Below are positions 4,391 to 6,255 of a stretch of DNA of 6,255 nucleotides, one piece after another; position 1 is the stretch's first letter, and each line of letters starts with the position of its first letter. Under the pieces are notes generated by a model. It was not told where the DNA came from. It searched no databases and was given only the letters and a program-made list of their open reading frames with translations. The DNA comes from an uncultured Eubacteriales bacterium (GTDB lineage: Bacteria > Bacillota > Clostridia > Christensenellales > UBA1242): positions 1 to 6,255 of the forward strand of contig CATZIR010000039.1 in the NCBI GenBank assembly GCA_958420145.1, written 5' to 3'. A program made the position numbers and the translations under genes.

Positions 4391-4684
4391 CATTTTTACT
4401 CGTACTAAAAGCAAAGTTACTTTAATAAAGTTTTGAGTGATTTCCTTTATCTTTTCATATGAGTAATAAAAATTTAGTTTTTGCAAATCGAAGAAAATTT
4501 TAAAATAACAGATTAAAGAAACTCACAAGTGACCAGTGTTAGATACTAATAAAAAGGTAAATATTTCAGTTTTTTTCTAGTCTATCTTCAAAATTCGTTT
4601 TATTATATCTTCAAAATTCTCGCTTATGACTAATGTTAATTATCATAATGATTTGTGAATAAAAAATAGTTTTTATTGAAACTT
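4391..4684. other. Non-coding gap between the Smr gene and the E2-like gene
   Basis: I see no credible coding frame in this very AT-rich stretch. It holds the 14-bp direct repeat at 4583-4619 and an isolated perfect -10, TATAAT, on the minus strand (4602-4607) with only a poor -35 (GTCATA). At its left edge is the terminator-like hairpin 4357-4390. It could be a long Smr 3' UTR or encode an untranslated RNA of about 240 nt; neither is proven. Confidence 0.4.
4583..4619. repeat. 14-bp direct repeat, 23-bp period
   Basis: TATCTTCAAAATTC occurs at 4583-4596 and again, exactly, at 4606-4619. The minus-strand TATAAT at 4602-4607 overlaps the start of the second copy. It could be a regulator site or a slippage duplication. 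No further full copy was seen. Confidence 0.7.
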
Positions 4685-5032
4685 TTATCTTTTCAAAAAA
4701 ACTATTGTAATTCCACTATTAAACGATTGCATATCGCTTTCTAATATAAACTGGGGGTATTCCACTACAACATTGAATTTCTCTATTGCCTGTTTGCCCC
4801 ACCTTTCTCCTTCGACAAAGTCTAAAATTTTGCCTTGCCTTTTTAGTTCTCTAAGCCTATCACGAGCAAGCAGTCTTATTTCGCCACCTGTTCCGTGTGA
4901 GCCGTAGCCGTGAATAACTTTTATCGCACCCACTTCGCTACCAGTTAGGGCTTCAATTTCTATTTCCATATTAGCGACTGCCACATCAGCTGGTGGCATA
5001 TCTTGTTTTATGTTTAGTTCCTTTATCTTCAT
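4685..5032 (-). CDS. Stand-alone Smr-domain protein
   Basis: A 115-residue protein consisting of an Smr (small MutS-related) domain, a fold linked to nicking or cleaving DNA or RNA, for example at the C-terminus of MutS2. Diagnostic is the loop VIHGYGSHGTGGEIR (39-53), an expanded form of the HGxGxxxLR motif. Before it are an initial strand MKIKELNIKQDMPPADVA, where other members have LDLHG (only partly conserved here), and an amphipathic helix (17-29). After it come the helix LLARDRLRELKRQGKI and the strand FNVVVEY. No MutS ATPase part or zinc finger is present, so this is the small stand-alone form. The ATG at 5032 follows AGG at 5041-5043 with 8-nt spacing. I saw no clear promoter directly upstream. 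Whether it cuts nucleic acid here, and which kind, cannot be told. Confidence 0.82.
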   Translation of the reverse strand: MKIKELNIKQDMPPADVAVANMEIEIEALTGSEVGAIKVIHGYGSHGTGGEIRLLARDRLRELKRQGKILDFVEGERWGKQAIEKFNVVVEYPQFILESDMQSFNSGITIVFLKR

Positions 5033-5330
5033 TTTTTATTCCTATGTATTTTGTTTTTTTATTAGTTTGGATTTATGATGCAATGTTTATCAAAAATTTT
5101 TGGTTAGTTTTTTGTGGCTTAAAAAGTTTACGAAATAACGCTTTCAAATTGTTTGTGTATTTATGACACTAATGGCAATAAAACTTTATAAAGATTTTAA
5201 CAAAATTTTTATTAGTTTGTTTATAACTTATTTTGGAAAAAAAATCTTATTCGCTTTGTCAAATCTTTAGAAAATCTGTTGTGATTATAATATTTTGAGA
5301 TGCTGTATTTTTATCTAAATGTGTGCATAA
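5033..5330. other. AT-rich intergenic gap between rsmD and the Smr gene
   Basis: No coding frame or clear terminator was found. It contains a perfect 12-bp palindrome CAAAAATTTTTG (5091-5102), the 14-nt repeat TTTTTATTAGTTTG at 5056-5069 and 5206-5219, a minus-strand TTGACA (5257-5262) without a matching -10, and a plus-strand TATAAT (5286-5291) without a -35. It probably holds the rsmD 3' UTR and the Smr promoter, which I cannot pin down. Confidence 0.4.
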
Positions 5331-5918
5331 TTATTCATTTTTTAGAATATTTATAAAATTGTTTAATTGGCTAATGTTTAGCACCGTTACATATTTTTTG
5401 CCATACTTTTTGGTTTTTACATCACTGAGCATATTTAGTAGATTATTCTTCGTTTCGTCGTGTTCCCAAACCACCACGCCACTATTTTGCAATAAATCGT
5501 GTTTTATTATTTGCTTGATAAATTTTTCTGCTAGGTCAGTTTTATATGGTGGGTCGATAAAGATAATATCAAAACAAAATTGCTGAGCAGATAGTTCTTT
5601 TAGTGCTTCAAAGCAATCACATTTTTTTATTTTATAGTTATTTTCTTTCAAAAAAGATGCGTTTTTTTTGATTAAATTTATACTTTCTTGATTATTATCT
5701 ACAAAAACGACTTGTTTTGCATTTCTGCTAATGGCTTCAATACCCATAGCACCAGTGCCTGCAAAAAGGTCTAAAAATGTGCTACCATTAACCTTTTCGC
5801 CAAGCATATTAAAAATCGCCCCACGAACCAAATCACTCGTTGGTCTTGTTGATGATAGTTCAAATTCACTTAGAATTTTACCCTTATATTTTCCTGCAAT
5901 AATTCTCATATAAAACAT
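5331..5918 (-). CDS. rsmD: 16S rRNA (guanine966-N2)-methyltransferase RsmD
   Basis: Methylates N2 of G966 in 16S rRNA in the assembling 30S subunit, using SAM. The 195-residue length matches the family (E. coli 198). Motifs in order: MRIIAGKYKG (4-13), TRPTSDLVRGAIFNML (24-39, rRNA recognition region), the SAM-binding LDLFAGTGAMG (49-59), the acidic end of strand 2 at Asp74, and the catalytic DPPY (122-125) within DIIFIDPPY. The start is uncertain: the first ATG (5918) has a weak GTGA upstream, whereas the family usually begins at the inner MRIIAGKYKG (ATG at 5909), which lacks a ribosome binding site; the difference is three residues. In many Firmicutes coaD follows rsmD; here a 298-nt AT-rich gap and an Smr gene follow. 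Confidence 0.96.
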   Translation of the reverse strand: MFYMRIIAGKYKGKILSEFELSSTRPTSDLVRGAIFNMLGEKVNGSTFLDLFAGTGAMGIEAISRNAKQVVFVDNNQESINLIKKNASFLKENNYKIKKCDCFEALKELSAQQFCFDIIFIDPPYKTDLAEKFIKQIIKHDLLQNSGVVVWEHDETKNNLLNMLSDVKTKKYGKKYVTVLNISQLNNFINILKNE

Positions 5919-6005
5919 TTTATCACTTTTTCAAAAATAATGAAAATGATTACAAACACAAATTTATTATTATGGTTTTGTTCATCAAGCCACAATTCAA
6001 ATTTA

Positions 6006-6019
6006 TGCATAATTATGCA
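6006..6019. repeat. 14-bp perfect palindrome after alr
   Basis: TGCATAATTATGCA begins one base after the alr stop codon. As RNA it could fold a 5-bp stem with an AATT loop, but no U tract follows, so it is not a convincing intrinsic terminator. It could be a protein-binding site. Confidence 0.4.
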
Positions 6020-6020
6020 A

Positions 6021-6255
6021 CTAAATTATATGATAGTTCATTCTATCTCGCTTAAAATTCGTTAAAATTTCATACGGAATTGTGTTTGCATTTTGAGCAA
6101 TTTCGTTAGCGTCAATTTCTAAGTTTTTATCTTTGCCTAGAACCACAACATCATCTCCAATTTTGCATTTGACATCGCTTATATCGACCATAAATAAATC
6201 CATACAAATTGAACCTACAATCGGTGCAAATTTGCCGTTAATAATCACCCTACCC
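6021..6255 (-). CDS. alr: Alanine racemase, C-terminal 77 residues (5' part outside window)
   Basis: A PLP enzyme that converts L- to D-alanine for peptidoglycan. Only the C-terminal beta domain is visible, reading GRVIINGKFAPIVGSICMDLFMVDIS, a clear match to the family block GxVLINGxRxPIVGRICMDQ. The Met-Asp of ICMD belongs to the conserved active-site region contributed across the dimer interface. The following IGDDVVVLG and ANEIAQNANTIPYEILT blocks are also typical. The PLP lysine and the catalytic tyrosine lie upstream, outside the window. The frame stays open to the window edge; the GTG at 6248 is an internal Val codon, not a start. Stop is TAG at 6021-6023. A 102-nt gap separates it from rsmD. 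Confidence 0.94.
   Translation of the reverse strand, partial: GRVIINGKFAPIVGSICMDLFMVDISDVKCKIGDDVVVLGKDKNLEIDANEIAQNANTIPYEILTNFKRDRMNYHII

Noticed and set aside
5257..5262. Perfect minus-strand TTGACA as the -35 of an Smr promoter
   Set aside because: At 16-19 bp downstream there is no acceptable -10; at 17 bp the hexamer is TTTCCA.
200..5918. Mycoplasma-like code with UGA as Trp, suggested by the absence of TGA stops
   Set aside because: The Trp codons I checked in fmt, the Smr gene and rsmD are TGG, and no gene needs read-through of TGA. With only eight stops visible, TAA/TAG preference fits AT-rich DNA.
6006..6019. Palindrome after alr as a terminator
   Set aside because: It gives only a 5-bp stem and is not followed by a U tract on the minus strand.
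1..6255. CRISPR array, tRNA or rRNA gene
   Set aside because: I found no regularly spaced long direct repeats with unique spacers and no cloverleaf or rRNA-like sequence. The 20-bp-stepped units at 2890-2999 are short palindromes without spacers.

Overview
The window looks like ordinary chromosome from an AT-rich, low-GC Gram-positive bacterium, most likely an uncultured clostridial Firmicute (Bacillota). I base this on the strong AGGAG-type ribosome binding sites, the TTGACA/TATAAT-type promoters often with an extended TGn -10, the order fmt-rlmN-rpe, and a lipoyl-less E2-like protein of a kind I know from Firmicutes. All complete genes stop with TAA or TAG. The visible Trp codons I checked are TGG, so the standard bacterial code fits.

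Layout, right to left (the direction of most transcription). 6255-6021: C-terminal end of alanine racemase (alr). 5918-5331: rsmD, 16S rRNA guanine-N2 methyltransferase. 5330-5033: AT-rich gap. 5032-4685: a stand-alone Smr-domain protein. 4684-4316: a non-coding gap with a direct repeat, a terminator-like hairpin and a very strong promoter. 4315-3350: an E2 (2-oxoacid dehydrogenase acyltransferase-like) protein without a lipoyl domain and without the catalytic His, with a Lys-rich tail. 2227-129: fmt and rlmN, overlapping and translationally coupled, then the start of a ribulose-phosphate 3-epimerase-like gene (rpe).

The unusual part is about 1.06 kb between the E2-like gene and fmt (2268-3329). 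It holds two tandem, paralogous XRE/Cro-type helix-turn-helix genes on the minus strand (2880-2345). Facing away from them on the plus strand is a 101-residue protein with a Rho-N/SAP-like N-terminus, an AT-hook-like GRP segment and a CxxC pair (3012-3317). The divergent intergenic region carries an array of 17-bp operator-like inverted repeats of the form TGTTRA-N5-TTAACA. These are set at 20-bp steps and cover both predicted promoters. Terminator-like hairpins close both ends. The whole looks like a self-contained, autoregulated genetic switch resembling a phage immunity region, set among housekeeping genes. Its function is unknown and the regulatory reading is inference.

The housekeeping genes share translation and RNA-modification roles: Fmt formylates initiator tRNA, RlmN methylates 23S rRNA and tRNA, and RsmD methylates 16S rRNA. 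Alr (cell wall D-Ala) and Rpe (pentose phosphate) are metabolic.
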